Source: Linnemannia schmuckeri
Lineage: Eukaryota; Mortierellomycota; Mortierellomycetes; Mortierellales; Mortierellaceae
Length of the DNA: 64,000 nt
Reading direction: 5' to 3'
Assembly: GCA_029449235.1 (NCBI GenBank)
Contig: JANATG010000017.1
Coordinates: forward strand, 1,380,001-1,444,000
In this document: piece by piece, positions 51,949-63,727 of the stretch
Numbering within the stretch: the stretch's first letter is position 1
Layout of the letters: each line of letters begins with the position of its first letter
Notes under the pieces: model-generated
The model's input: the letters and a program-made list of their open reading frames with translations, nothing else
Databases searched by the model: none
What the model was told of the DNA's origin: nothing
Made by a program: the position numbers and the translations under genes

Positions 51949-53300
51949 ATGACAGTACAAGGACAACACACATCAGGACCCACAAGTCTAACCCCAGAGG
52001 GCCGAGCAGCACACGTATGGACACCAGGCCAGGAGCTGGCCGCCAAATTGCTCTTTGGCGGGCTTGGTTGCATGATCGCCGTCGTCTTTACCCACCCAGT
52101 CGATGTCATCAAGACCCGTCTCCAGCTCCAGGGCGAGGCCGTCGCTACTGCTGTCACTACCTCTGTTGTCCTCCCCTCCTCTTCCACCTCAGTCCTTGCT
52201 GCGGCCCATACTCTCCACCCAACCACATCATCATCACCAACAGCAGGAGGCGCTGTCATGAGAGCAGCAGCAATACCAGCAACAACAGTGACAGCGACAC
52301 ACACGACACAGACACTTCGACTAATCCCATTACTGCGACAGATTATACGCACAGAAGGACCGAGGGTCTTTGTTGCAGGCTTGGCACCTGCTGTACTGAG
52401 AGAGAGTATCTATTCGACCATTCGGTTTGGCAGTTACGATTACTTCAAGGGTGTCTACAGCGGGATGGGTGCAGCGGGCCTTCGAGGAGGTGAAGAGACG
52501 ACGACGTTGGTCAAGCTGATGTCTGGACTCACGAGCGGGATGATCGGTAGTGCTATTGCCAACCCCACCGATCTCATCAAGGGTAACGCCTTTGCTCTTT
52601 TTTCCATCTTTTCTTCTTCTTCCCCGCATTGAGGGGTTGTCTCTGTCTCTCAAATTATGGTTTCCTCTCCAACGAAATGGAAGGGGTTACAAATTGTGCA
52701 GCAACAGTCAACAGATCCAACTAGACCCTAACCTTCCACTCCCTCTCCCTCTCGCTAACCCCTGACAAATTATTCACAGTCCGCCTGCAGGCATTCTGGC
52801 CTAGCGGCAAACCACGCTACGCCTCGATCGCCGACGCCTGCAGATCCATCTACGTCGAAGAAGGTATCCCCGGCCTCTATCGCGGCGTGGTCCCTACGGC
52901 AGCACGCGCAATGGTCGTCACCGCCTCCCAACTCGCTTCCTACGACACCACAAAACACTGGCTCCTCAAACTCCGCGACTCCCAAGGCCAGGCTCGATTC
53001 CATGAGGGCTATCTGACCCATTTTTGTGCCAGCACCGTTGCAGGATTGGTCTGCTCCATCTCGACATCACCGATTGATACTGTCAAAGTCCGGTATATGA
53101 ACCAACAGTTCAATGCCCAGGGCAAGGGACATCTGTATCGATCGGCGATCGATTGTGCGCTCAAGACTGTTCAGCGTGAAGGGCCTTTGGCGTTGTATAA
53201 GGGGTTCTTGATGTGCTGGTTGAGACTTGGTCCACATACCATGCTGTCGTTGATGATCTTTGAGAAACTGCGCAGCTTTGTTGGCTTGAATCCTGTGTAG
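51949..53300 (+). CDS. Mitochondrial carrier, uncoupling/dicarboxylate group
   Basis: Exons 51949-52582 and 52780-53300 (intron 197 nt, GTAACG/TTCACAG) encode 384 residues. Three carrier repeats are clear from their signature motifs: HPVDVIKTRLQLQG at residue 49, NPTDLIKVRLQA across the splice joint, and SPIDTVKVRYMNQ in the third. IRFGSYDYFKGVY and VVTASQLASYDTTKHW in the second transmembrane pairs resemble uncoupling proteins and dicarboxylate/oxaloacetate carriers. It should act in the inner mitochondrial membrane; the solute is not determined. The first matrix loop is unusual: about 55 Ala/Thr/Ser-rich residues (63-118) where relatives have a short helix, making the protein longer than the usual ~300. 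The polyadenylation signal ATAATAAAAG lies at 53,331. Confidence 0.88.
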
Positions 53301-53474
53301 TTGTATTGGAGAAAAAGAGAAGATACCTTACATAATAAAAGATAGAAGGAGCGCCTAAAAGAGAGTGTGATAAAGGCACCGAATGTGGTCGAAAATCCTT
53401 TGAAGAGAAGGAAGGAGGACAAGGAAGAAAGGGGAGGTAGACCTACCATTTGTGGACAAGATATGAGCATTGTT

Positions 53475-54004
53475 TTAAACAACGCATTTCGTCCGAATAT
53501 AGGTAATGATCGCATCGAGGATAGACAAGACGCTATTTGCCACCGCGTATTGGCTCTTTGGGTCGTAGAGACTAGTATCAACGTCCATGTTGAGCTTTTC
53601 AATTTTATATGCAATTCCGTCAAAGACATCCACCAAAGCATAATAGTGATTCCTGCTGATGATCTGGGTAGCTCTAGCTAACTTGAGAGCTTCATCGAAA
53701 AAAGCGATTCCTTTGGCCATACCCTCGAACGTTTCTGGACCACGAGTGGAGGAGGTCGTCATAACAAGCTTGCTCACTTCCTCTATATGGGTATTAAAGC
53801 TGAGTTCTGTAAGTAATCGGGGCAATCTTTGGGAACAAGATCGCCAGCGGGCTGAGGAGCGACAAGTGAGTCAGAATAAAGGTACATATAAGTAAGGTAA
53901 AGATGAAGAGGTGCGTAACGATTACTGGTTGCGATCGATGTATGGACGCGAGAGCTCAGGAGAGAGGAACTGTTGTTCTTATCTTGACCTGCAAGGGTGC
54001 TCAT
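53475..54004 (-). CDS. Small two-exon protein of unknown function
   Basis: Exon 1 (54004-53926) encodes MSTLAGQDKNNSSSLLSSRV; exon 2 (53851-53475) ends in DAIITYIRTKCVV. The intron has donor GTAATC and acceptor CTCCTCAG, giving 151 residues. A second acceptor 45 nt further (ACTTACAG) is in the same phase, so a product 15 residues shorter is possible. The core (SFNTHIEEVSKLVMTTSSTR, MAKGIAFFDEALKLARATQI, HYYALVDVFDGIAYKIEKLN) is helical and amphipathic, without membrane segments or known motifs. I do not recognise the family. It stands alone between the carrier gene and the membrane-protein array. Confidence 0.6.
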
Positions 54005-54600
54005 GGTGACAAGGACTTACTAACTGTTGAAGTATGTGTGTGTGTAGGTGTGCAATAAAGTAGAAAAAGAGGAAAAGTGGTTATTGAGGAAAGCAATGAA
54101 AGGGATGAAGAGCATTTTTAGACAAGAGAAAAAAAACGTCATGGTCCTTTGAGTATATATACGATAGCAAACAGATCGGGGTCCAGAGGACTTGACGCAT
54201 TAAGGGTCCCAAAATGACCTTGCTCATTGATTACCATATCGTCGTTACGCTTCTTTTTTTTTACGACCTTGACTCATAAGTCGTATGAATTGGGTTTTAG
54301 TTGGAGATGAATTTTGCAGGCGTGAATGTACAGTACTCCAATAGCAAACAGGCACTCGCTTGTGCAATCACTCCCCTTTCTCAGGAAGAAATAGCAACCA
54401 AGCAAGATGTCCTACTAGAATCATTGTTGACTTTTGTAGAGAGTACGTTCGAGTGACTATAAAGGATACAGCAAAGGAAGCAGCCAATTTTGAGATCCCA
54501 AGACCCTAAGCACGAAAGGCAATGCCGTTTTCAAAATTCCCAACAGCATAAATTCGGACACAAACACGAAGTCTATGGCGTATTCAAAGCTTGTGGTGAT
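54005..54600. other. Spacer, nothing recognised
   Basis: Promoter of the two-exon gene on the right side of its start; a TATATATA stretch at 54,154-54,160 may be its core promoter. No other gene. Confidence 0.35.
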
Positions 54601-54842
54601 GATGTTTATTGAGAGGTGTTGAATGAGAGTATGTGAATGAGACAGAGAGATGAACGAGCATAGCGAGCAGAAACGAAAAAAAGTGCGGACAAAGGAGAAA
54701 ATAAAGTTACAAGCAAGCAAGCAAGGTCTACAAGAGTGCAATGGAAAGGGAATGGGTGTGAGAAGGAGAGAAGTGGGTGTTCCTATTCACTCGTAATTTA
54801 GTTCTTTTTTCTTTCCAGCCCATAGTGAATGAGAGAGAGAGC
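54601..54842 (-). repeat. Orphan promoter/leader copy of the membrane-protein array
   Basis: GTGTTGAATGAGAGTATGTG then AATGAGACAG (54,613 on) and GTAATTTAGTTCTTTTTTC (54,791 on) repeat the leader and promoter of the gene at 55.5-57.6 kb (57,593 and 57,778) and, more weakly, of the gene at 59.4-61.5 kb. The coding part that should follow on the minus strand is not there, so this is the left remnant of a deleted or truncated array member. Confidence 0.65.
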
Positions 54843-55465
54843 CCATGTCAGGCACCACTGAGCATGTAGTCAACGATTTAAATCTTTTCCTTTGCTCATG
54901 TCAAGAAAAGTAGAGCACTAAGACGACCCGGAGGATACACGGCCGATTGCCTCACATTCAACCATGGTGCGTTGTTTCTTTATTCTTGATCATCAAAGCT
55001 TTCCCCGCATGTATTGCCATCTTCACCTCCACCTCTCCTCCTTCTCTTTTGAACTGCTTTCCTCTCTCTACCATCACTCAAAAGTAAATATTGGGAGGAG
55101 GGACCATCGACTCGAAGATCAATCCACCAATGGCATAAATTGAGTGTTGCTTTTGAAAAAAGCGTTCTGGGTGATGTCCCTGACTGAGCTTGAGTAATTA
55201 AGCGAAAAGATGAAGAAACAAAAAAACGCTCTTGCAGTTTGTTGTGCCCAACGGCCGCTGGGCAAGCCTGTGGACAGTCTTTCACTCCCTTAGCAGTTGT
55301 CATAGAGTGTGGACAGGAAAGCAACCAGGCCCGATGAAAATAAACAACGCGTAACAATCATTCTATCAATACATGGAAGGATGCAAAGTGGCCTGTCATT
55401 TTTACAGTGCAAGTGTATAAAGGTGTGTGTAATTAAGTTGTCATTAGGGTGAAAGGAGTCTAATC
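54843..55465. other. Spacer of the membrane-protein array
   Basis: No gene. Part of it (GTGATGTCCCTGACTGAGCT, 55,172) is repeated at 58,111 and loosely at 62,070, marking the array unit. Confidence 0.4.
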
Positions 55466-57551
55466 TCAGGGCTGAGGCAGGTATTGTGTGGAGTTGAGTG
55501 TGGAAGGAGGCGCGGAAGTGAATATCATGCTCTCATTATATTCTACGGATTCCTGAGGTGCGACATCCGGTAGGGCTTGTGAGACTGTTTGATCGACGAC
55601 ATTGGCGCACACTGGAGCACTAGGGGAGGGCATGCCCTTACTGTCAACTGGAGGAGCTGGCGGAATAAACTGTATCGGTTGCTCAGGAGCTGAGAATTTT
55701 GTCATAAGCGCCTCTGTGGCCTCCGCGCGTTGTTCCTCGGAGACAGTGGGCGTTGTCAATTCGCCTATGTACGAGGCGGACGTGACAAAGTTGGGTCGTG
55801 GGTGGCTGGAGAACTGTGATGGATGGAGCTGGTCCTGTAGTATCCGCATCTGGTCGTATAGTGCTTGGAAATGCTCCTGGATATACTGAGGGACAGGGTT
55901 GATTGGCGCCATGGGGAGGATTTCTGTGGATGATGCTCTCGGTCCCTCTGGGTACGTCGGGACTAAGTACTTTCCCTCAAAGTCGTAAAAATTCGCTCCG
56001 TCCTTATGTCCTTGCTCTTGTAGTTGGTCTTTATCGTCGTCGAAAGGCTGGTTGGCTTGGGACTTGTCGGCATCTTGATCGGTGGCCTGGTCGTCGTCTT
56101 TTTTCCTGCTCTTGCCGCTAGTCCTCCTTCCCAGAAAAAACGCCATTGCTGCAAGAGCAAGAGCCCCCACAACGATGCCAACAATGCCCCCTGTTGATAG
56201 GATGGTCGGTTTCGGCGCAGCTGGAGGAGGAGGTGGAATTGGGTTGACACCATAGGTTTCGGTCACGTTCACCTTGCTGGTCATGCGGGTTTCTTGCGAT
56301 CCACTGTAGTTCCCAAATGCGTACATTGTCCCTTCTTTCTTGAGCAATGCAAATGATTCGCTGGACACGCTCTCATCGCCGATGGGCGTAAAGAAATCCA
56401 TGTTTATAACGTCCGAGTCAAACATCGTCATTACTGCCCCATTCGAAGTGTTGGGATCCTTTATTTTCAGGAACTTGCTCTGAAAGCCGTAGTCCTTCGA
56501 TGAATATCTCTATCAATTGAAGTGGATAACAAAGGAGTCATTAATTCAAGAACAATAATAACCTAAACGATTCTATGGAGGTACGTTCAAATTATTTGAC
56601 CTACTTTCTGTCCACAGAGTAGTGTCAAGGAATCGTGGAGGAAATATACAACTGGCGTTGGAGACCCAATGCAGCCGTCTGCTTCGGACATATTGAAGTT
56701 CTTGCTGACAGGTGTGATTGGGCTGATGGTAGTAGAATTGAGAGGGAAACCCGTGAGGAAGTATCCTACGGAAAAAACACTTCCCACGGTGGGAACAGTT
56801 CCGACGCCATAGGTGTAAAGATGGTCATTGCCTATGGTCAAAGCTTGTAACGACTGTCCATGAATAGTAATGTTCTATAGAAAGCGGACGTTATATGGAT
56901 AAGTGGTGTTCATAAAACGGAGCTGCAGGGCATTTAACCAAGCACAAGCACTCAGCACACGCTGACAGGAAATGCATGACCTACCATAGCCCACAGAGCC
57001 GTGGGAGAAAGCGTCATGGTTGAATCGTTCACCGTCGCGAGGGAGACAGTATTGTTCGTGTTGGAGATGGATGCATGGACCAGCACATTGACAGTACCAT
57101 TGTTGACATATCCGAGCGAGTGCCTGCTGTGGCCTCCTGACCAGTTGTATTCACTTTCGACTGTGATGTTCATCCACGCGCCTGGTCGTTTAAAACTGAA
57201 GCTCTTGTCCATTGACCCAGCAGGGTCGTATCGAATCCCGTAAGCCTTCTTGAAATGAGAGGCGTCACTCTGAGAGGCTCGACCGAACATGGTGAAGACA
57301 CCTTTCGCATTACTGGTGCATGTGTAGTCGGAGCCGTTGGTGGTGTAGGGATATCCTGCTAGTTTCCAAGCCTCGAAGAGAGAGACAACGGACCAGGTAA
57401 GATCCTCAGGAGAGGTGGGCTTGGTGTTTGTTCGGATAAGAACGACGTATTTGGAGTCACTGTTGGTGCTATAATCCGCTGCATATGCGAGACCATAAAA
57501 CGTTGTCGAAGCTGGGTCCGTTGTAACGCAAATGAGGTCGAGCCATCCCAT
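55466..57551 (-). CDS. One-pass membrane protein, array member M1
   Basis: Exons 57551-56985, 56874-56605 and 56509-55466 (introns 110 and 95 nt, GTAGGT/CTATAG and GTAGGT/TGATAG) give 626 residues. The first ~380 form a beta-rich, Asn-glycosylatable ectodomain: CVTTDPASTTFYGLAYAADY, KGVFTMFGRASQS, MDKSFSFKRPGAWMNITVES, TIGNDHLYTYGVGTVPTVGS and FALLKKEGTMYAFGNYSGSQ. A proline spacer (NPIPPPPPAAPKP) leads to one membrane helix, about 384-406, then RRTSGKSRKK and a ~220-residue acidic, Gln/Pro-rich tail with a coiled-coil-like segment (HFQALYDQMRILQDQL). This resembles a surface receptor or wall sensor. No signal peptide is visible at this start; an acceptor-like CACAG just upstream hints at an extra 5' exon. 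Confidence 0.75.
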
Positions 57552-57651
57552 ACTGTGATGTTGCCGTTAGTGGTGATGATGATCTTTGAGAAGTGTTGAA
57601 TGAGAGTATGTGAATGAGACAGTGAGGTGAACAAGGTGGAGTGAAAGGATG

Positions 57652-57687
<36 letters not shown>

Positions 57688-58399
57688 AAGAAACGAAAGT
57701 GCGACCGAGGGGAGCAAGTAGAGTTCAGTGAGAAGGGAAGGGGTGTGAGTGAGTGAGGAGAAGTGGGCCATTCGTCCGTAATTTAGTTCTCTTCTTTTTT
57801 CTAACCGACAGAGAGCCCATGCCAGGTACACAGTGGTTTGTATCCATTCTTTTTTTTTTTTGGATGTCAAGAGTACTACAATGATTGTGACAATGTGTAT
57901 CTGATTACCTGGCATCAATCAAGCATGGACTATCCGTACTTGTTTTCCTTGTCGACCATCAGACTTCTTCTCGTTTGCGATCTGTGTCTTCGCCTTCTTC
58001 TTCCAAACTATCCTCCTCTAGCAACACTCAATAGTGGGTTGCTGAGGGGAGCTATGTTCTTCTCGATTGTTTTGACATCCGCTTGCTGATTTTGATTGAT
58101 GCGCCTTCGTGATGCCCCTGACTGAGTTCGAAAATCTGAAAAATGCTCATTTTGTTTGTTTTGCTCGACAGACGTTGGAAGACAAGGTTGCGGGCACTCA
58201 ACGGTTCACCTTTGAGTTGTCTGTTGTCATAGAGTTCGGAGAGGAAAAAACCAGGCTAGACGAAAAGAGTCGGAACTATAAGTGGCAAACATCCTACTGC
58301 ATACATGGAAAATATACATCGCCAGTCCGTCGTTGACTTGATTCAAAAGGTTGAATGTCTGTGCTATTAGGTTGTTACAAGACTATATAAGACTTTATT
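57552..58399. other. Array spacer with promoter block and poly-A tract
   Basis: Carries a 34-base A run (57,652-57,685), the promoter block GTAATTTAGTTCTC (57,778), and DNA repeated from the 54.8-55.4 kb spacer. The poly-A lies in the M1 leader (poly-T on the sense strand); the 61.66-kb leader has a shorter A run in the same place. No gene. Confidence 0.5.
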
Positions 58400-59165
58400 C
58401 TCATGGCTGCGCCGGGTTTTGTAAAGAGTCGATGGTAGAGGGGGTATGGATACGGATAGTTCTACGTTTTCACTAGATTCGGCCAACTCGAGGTGCGACA
58501 TCTGGTTCTGGTAAATGCTGCGATGACGATGGCTACGCAATGATACTGGAGTAGGTAGGCGCGCTGGCAGAGTGCATGGTTACGTTTTTGGATGAGTCGA
58601 TAGGCGAGACAAGTGAGGTCAGTTGCCAGGGCCCCGTCCGCGTTGCAGGTGATTTAGTCGTTCCTGAGTGTCCTTCTGATTTGTTGGACGATGATTATTT
58701 CTTGTGTCCACCTGATTTGTTGGACGATGATAGCTTTCCTTCATAGGAAACAGTCGTGACAACATTAGGTCGATGGTGATTAGAAAACAGAGTAGTAGCT
58801 CGTATCTATGCAGCATTGCTCTCATATGTTCCTACGCCTCCGGCTCCTTCGAACCAACAGAAGCACAATCCCTGAGAGAACGACACCAACTCCAGCAACA
58901 GTGCTGATAATGGATCCTGTGGGCAGTAGAGTTCGATGTTGGTGATGGGCTTGAGTCAATGCCCACAGGATATATAACATTGACTAGCGTGACCATATGG
59001 GTGTACCTGAACCCACTGTCGTTTCCGAATGCATACAGTGTCCGTTCCTTCTTGAGCAGCACAAATGACGACGCACCGGTGTTGTTTCCGATATTCCTAC
59101 AAGGGGTTGGTTCTCTTCTCTTTTCAGCAACGGCTCTTCTATCCAGTCCTAGACCAGCGCTAGGA
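58400..59165 (-). pseudogene. Membrane-protein relic between M1 and M2
   Basis: SFVLLKKERTLYAFGNDSGF (59,080) matches the end of the M1/M2 ectodomain. After a frameshift the membrane helix reads GSIISTVAGVGVVLSGIVLL then VRRSRRR and stops at about 58,826. Scraps of the cytosolic tail (PDVAPRVGRI) reach 58,490. The first two exons are missing. It shows that the array once had at least one more member here. Confidence 0.65.
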
Positions 59166-59423
59166 GCGAGCAACTGGCCGGGAGGAAGGATTTTCGACGC
59201 GGAGATCAGTCCACTGATGAGATTAATAGAGTGTGTCTAATTAATTGGCCAAATTGCCTGAAATCCGTGTGACTTCGGGTTCGATCACACAGCAGCGTTC
59301 GTGCGTGTGGGTGGCAATTCACCTGGATAGTTCTTGCACACACTCTAATTGTTCTCCAAATCATGCATTTTTCTATTATCCAAGATAGTAAATGACTTTT
59401 AATCTCGGCAAAGGCTGCTAGTA

Positions 59424-61544
59424 TCATGGGGAATTAACGGTGGAGGATGGTACTGATGCGGAAACAATGCGCTCGCTTGGCTCGACAGTCGCCTGTGAGT
59501 CTTGCGACGACGATTGTTCCACACTGTCATTGGTGTGGGCTAGGACACTAGAGGTCAGTACACTCTCATTTTCGGCTGCACGACCAGCAGGCGGAGCAAA
59601 CGGAGATGTCGATACACAGGCTGCTGATACTGTTGGCGTTGTAGGTATAGGTGCCGCAGTGGCTTCTGAAAGCTGTTCCGAGGCAGCGGGTGTTGTTGGT
59701 ATTCCATTAGGAATGGCTGTCGTAACGGACTTGGGCTGTGGGTGACTGGAGAGCTGTTTTGCCAGTATTAGTTCCTGTAGTATCCGCATTTGGTCCTGTA
59801 GTGCCTTGGACTGTTCTTGAAAGTACAAAGGCATGGGTGGTGCTGGCACCAGAGGAGGGGTGTCCATAGTATTTGTTTGGCTCTCTGGATATATCGAATC
59901 CAAGTATTTTCCCTCGAGGTCAAAACAATTACGTCCGTTCTTCGGCCCTTGCGCTCGATGGTCGTCTTTGCTGATGTCGGAAGTCTGCTTGAGCTGGGAT
60001 TTGTCGGCATTCGTTTTAACGGTGCTGTCGCCGTCCTTCTTTTTCCTGCTCCAGCCACTTATCCTCCAGCCACTTGTCATCCTGCCCAAGAGGAACGTGC
60101 ATACTGTAAGAACAAAGGTTCCAATAACAATCCCGACAATGCCTCCTGTCGATAGGATGCTCGATTCCGGCGCAGCTGGAGGTGGTGGAGGGTTTGGGTT
60201 GATGCCATAGGGCTCTGCCACGATGACCTGCGAAGCCGTGCGGTTGTACCGAGTTCCTTCCATGTCGCCACTGCCAAATGCATAGATCGTTCCTTCACTC
60301 TTGAGTAACGCAAACGCCGAGGGAGGGAGATTCATCCAGTCGCCGACGGGGACAAAGAAATCCATGTCGATAATGATGGCTGCAATCATCGATGTAAGAC
60401 TTTGGAACATGTCGTCTTTGGGACCCATTATTACGTTAGGATCCCTTGCCTCAAACATTATAGTGATATCGCCGGTGTAAGATTGATTGGATTTCTATCG
60501 AGTGCAATACAAAAGTTGTAAGGAGGCGTGAGTTGAAGGAAAAGAATTAAGCAAAAGCGATACGCGAAAGATTATTTACATAGCTCACTCACTTTCATTG
60601 GGCACAGTAGTCTTAGGCTATTGTCGACGAAATACATAAATGGTTTTGGAGAGCCGTAGCACTCGTCTATCTGAGTCGTGTTGTATCTCCTGCTGACAGG
60701 CGTCGTTGGACTGATGGTGGTAGTGTTAAGGGGGAATCCTGTGAGGTAGGTTCTGTAGTTCTCACTAAATCCCTCGCCGTAGGCATAAAGGTGGTCATTG
60801 TCGATTACTATTGCGTGTAAAGATCTGCCGTGAACAGTGGCATTCTATTAATTAAAAGCATTTGCAGTGAGGGTTAGTGTCGTATAATAAAAATCGAAGG
60901 TAGCAGTACTACACGGTTCAATGCATAAACAAACACACGACTACACTACGCCTACGTAAACAATACAATACCACTGTCCAGATAGTCGTAGCTGCAAGAG
61001 TCCTTGTAGAATCGTCCACAGTCGCGAGACTGACGGTGTTGTTGGTCTCGGAGATCGACGCATGGACAAGGGCTTTGGTAGAACCGTTATTGATATATCC
61101 GAGAGAATATCTGGTGAAGCCTCCTGACCAAGTGTGTCCTGTATCGACTGAGATGTTCATCCATGCGCCCGTGCCTTGAAAATCGAATCTAGGGTCCATG
61201 GATCCAGTAGGGTCGTATCGAATTCCAAAGGGGATCATAGTCGTCACTGATGAAGCAACTCTCGGAGTTCGACCGAACAGCGTAAAGATACCTTGCTCGT
61301 TGTATGCGCACGAGTAGTCGACGCCTTTGGCTGCGTCAGGGTATCCTGCTAGTTTTGAGCTGTCGAACATCGAAATGGTGGTCCAGGTGATGTTGGTAGG
61401 CGATGTTGGATTGGTATTGCTCCTGACAACAATGGCGTATTCGGGCTTGTCGTTGTTGGAGCTGTAGTCTCTAGCAAACGCCACGCCGTAAAACGACGTT
61501 TTGTTCGAGTCGGATGTCAAGCAGGTGAGATTAAGAAGTCCCAT
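59424..61544 (-). CDS. One-pass membrane protein, array member M2
   Basis: Exons 61544-60972, 60844-60593 and 60494-59424 encode 631 residues in the same three-exon plan and intron phases as M1. The ectodomain shares CLTSDSNKTSFYGVAFARDY, GIFTLFGRTPRVAS, GTGAWMNISVDTGHTWSGGF, IDNDHLYAYGEGF and FALLKSEGTIYAFGSGD. Then come NPPPPPAAPE, the membrane helix ILSTGGIVGIVIGTFVLTVC (about 388-410), basic stop-transfer residues and a tail with FQEQSKALQDQMRILQELIL. M1 and M2 differ most in the tail, while the helix start ILSTGGIVGIV is identical. Several N-x-S/T sites support an extracellular domain. No signal peptide is visible at the called start, which is preceded by the acceptor-like CCCGCAG. Ligand and function are unknown. 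Confidence 0.75.
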
Positions 61545-62209
61545 GCTGCGGGAATGTTGTTGCTGGTGTTGGTGGTGTTGGTGTGATGTCCTCGAAGCGA
61601 GGTTGTCAAATGAGAGTTGGTGAATGAGAAAGGGAGGTAAGCAGATGGAGTGAACATGAGCAAAAAAAAAAAAAAAGTGAAAAATAGCAAACAGGGCCGA
61701 GAAGGGACCAGCGGCCTGGGAGGGACGGGAGATGAAAGGGACGTATGCATTAGTGCATAATTAAGTTCTCTTTTCCCAACCATGAGCCCATTCAAGATGC
61801 AGGGCGGCGGTGAGGAGCAAACGATTTTCGTTTGCTTCGAGTTAACAAGACGACCTGAACTTGATATTCATTCATTCTTGAACTGGGGTTTTTTTCTGGT
61901 TTTTTTTTCGTGGTTTTACATCTTCAGCCTCTTTGTGTTTTCCTACAGTAGACACCCCGAGGAGTGTGTAATTGGCTGGGAGGAGGGATCTTCGACGCGA
62001 GGATTAGTCCCCCTGATGAGACTGATTGCGTGCGACTGATCAAACTACCTGAAAATGTTTTCGACTGAGTTTGAAAGTAAGGTCTAAAAAAAAAAGCATT
62101 ACAAGCATTTTGCTTTTTCTTCAACCCGCTCGTACACTAATCAAATTGTGTATACTCTAAAATGTGTACCTTTTTTCAACTAATGCAAGACTATAAGGAC
62201 TGTACTTTC
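61545..62209. other. Array spacer, M2 promoter
   Basis: Includes a run of A (61,662-61,676), the block ATAATTAAGTTCTCTTTT (61,757), a diverged copy of the array promoter, and sequence like that of the 58-kb spacer. No gene. Confidence 0.4.
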
Positions 62210-62800
62210 AAGAAAGTATTTAGTACTATAGGGAGGAGGATACAACAGTAATGCGGGCATAGTAGGCTCACTTGGCTCAACAAACCTCCATGGCGCAACT
62301 CCTTGTGAGCCTTGTAACAACGGTTGCACGGTATCATAGATAAGTGTTGGGGCACTGGGGAGCGTATCCATACTCTTCCGATTGTATGAATAGGTGGGTT
62401 GAAAGGTATCGGTAAGCAGGCAGCTGCTGTTGGCGTTATAGGTTCTTCTGCTGCTTCTGGAAGATGATATGACGAATTGAATATTGTCGACTTGTCATTA
62501 TAGGAGGCGGGCGTGACAACGTTGGGGCGTGGGTGACTGGAAAGCAGTAAAATCTGGATTTGTTCCTGCAGTATTCAGATCTTGTCCTGCAATTCTTTGA
62601 GTTGCTCCTGGAAGTAGGGAGGCAGGAAAGTGGTTGGCGACAGGTGGGTGATGTCCGTGGATTCCGTCCGTTCCTCTAGGTGAGTCGGGTCCGGGTATTT
62701 TCCGTCGAGGTCGAAATAATTAGGTTCGCTCTTTTGTCCTTGCGCCTGTAGGGTATCCATGCTGCTGTCAGGTGCTCTTTTGGACACGTCTGATTGGCAT
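62210..62800 (-). pseudogene. Membrane-protein relic, tail only
   Basis: SEPNYFDLDGKYPDPTHLEE, PPYFQEQLKELQDKI then stop, SSHPRPNVVTPASYNDKST, and QGSQGVAPWRFVEPSEPTMP correspond in order to the cytosolic tail of M1/M2, but in changing frames with stops. The helix and ectodomain are not found to the right. It is the fourth coding trace of the array. Confidence 0.65.
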
Positions 62801-63727
62801 TAACTGCTGTAACCTTGTCGACCACTGATCAAACTTCGTTGCGAGTATGGCAATGACTAGTGCTTCTGCATGAGTGTTCCGCGCGTTCATAGGGTATAAG
62901 CCACCACTCTGTCTCGTGGTTCCATTATCCTGCAAGGCACAGCTGGTAGAACACATATGGAATCCTGTCACTTCTATTTTGTGCCATATATTAATATTCC
63001 CCTTTGCCTTGGGAATCTCTATCATCTCTTCTTAAACATTAGGGCTCAAATAACCTATGGTTGTCTACAACTGCAGTATCTACTTTCTCTGCCTCATGGC
63101 ATATCTCTCTATTTTTTTGTTTTGTATATACGTATTAAAATATAAATTGGCAGTGTTAAATGTAATCCTCAAGGTGTGCCAGTGCCGAAACTTTTACCGA
63201 AACCCTTAGTCACATTGAGTTTTGTTCCACGCCTCATCATCGCTTACTTTTGTTTCGTACTTCATCAGCATCGGCCTTTGTTCTCAGTGTATCTAGCGGA
63301 GCCAGAGATATGAAAACTCAGGCGAGGGCCAGGGCTATTTAAGTTATCTTATTTTATTGAGGACCAAACTGGAACATTACCGTTCCAATTTTCTTTATCG
63401 CGATGAAAACGAAATGGGATTGTTCGTTAAATTTTGTAGATATAGAGGTCCTAAATATTACAAAGAGTAGACTCTCGAGAAATTTCAAAACTGATGAAGA
63501 GATAGAAAATAGAACATGCTGAAAAGAAATCATAAAAAGGGGGTAATGCAAAACAGAAGAAACATGGACAGGATGGATACTGTTGCGTTAAAAAGGGTAT
63601 GCCTCTCGCATCAACATTACTTGGCTGTGGTCGTGATCGTGGTTTGCCCAGTCTATTTAATTTGACATCGCCCTGCACTCCAGAGGCACATTATGAAGGA
63701 ACTCTTGGGTCTCCTCCATAAACTTCC
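62801..63727. other. Spacer, nothing recognised
   Basis: AT-rich; short frames only. TATATTAAT and TATATACGTATTAAAATATA stretches occur near 62,985 and 63,123. No gene supported. Confidence 0.35.

Noticed and set aside
54457..54741. 94-codon minus-strand frame with hydrophobic segments
   Set aside because: Overlaps the copied leader of the membrane-protein array and then unrelated sequence; no homology to the array ectodomain.
57652..57685. 34-A run taken as a retroposed mRNA tail
   Set aside because: It lies in the leader of an intron-containing gene and is matched by a shorter run in the sister gene, so it is a slippage-prone leader tract.
59221..59300. Pol III B-box-like GGTTCGATC
   Set aside because: No cloverleaf, no A box at the right distance.
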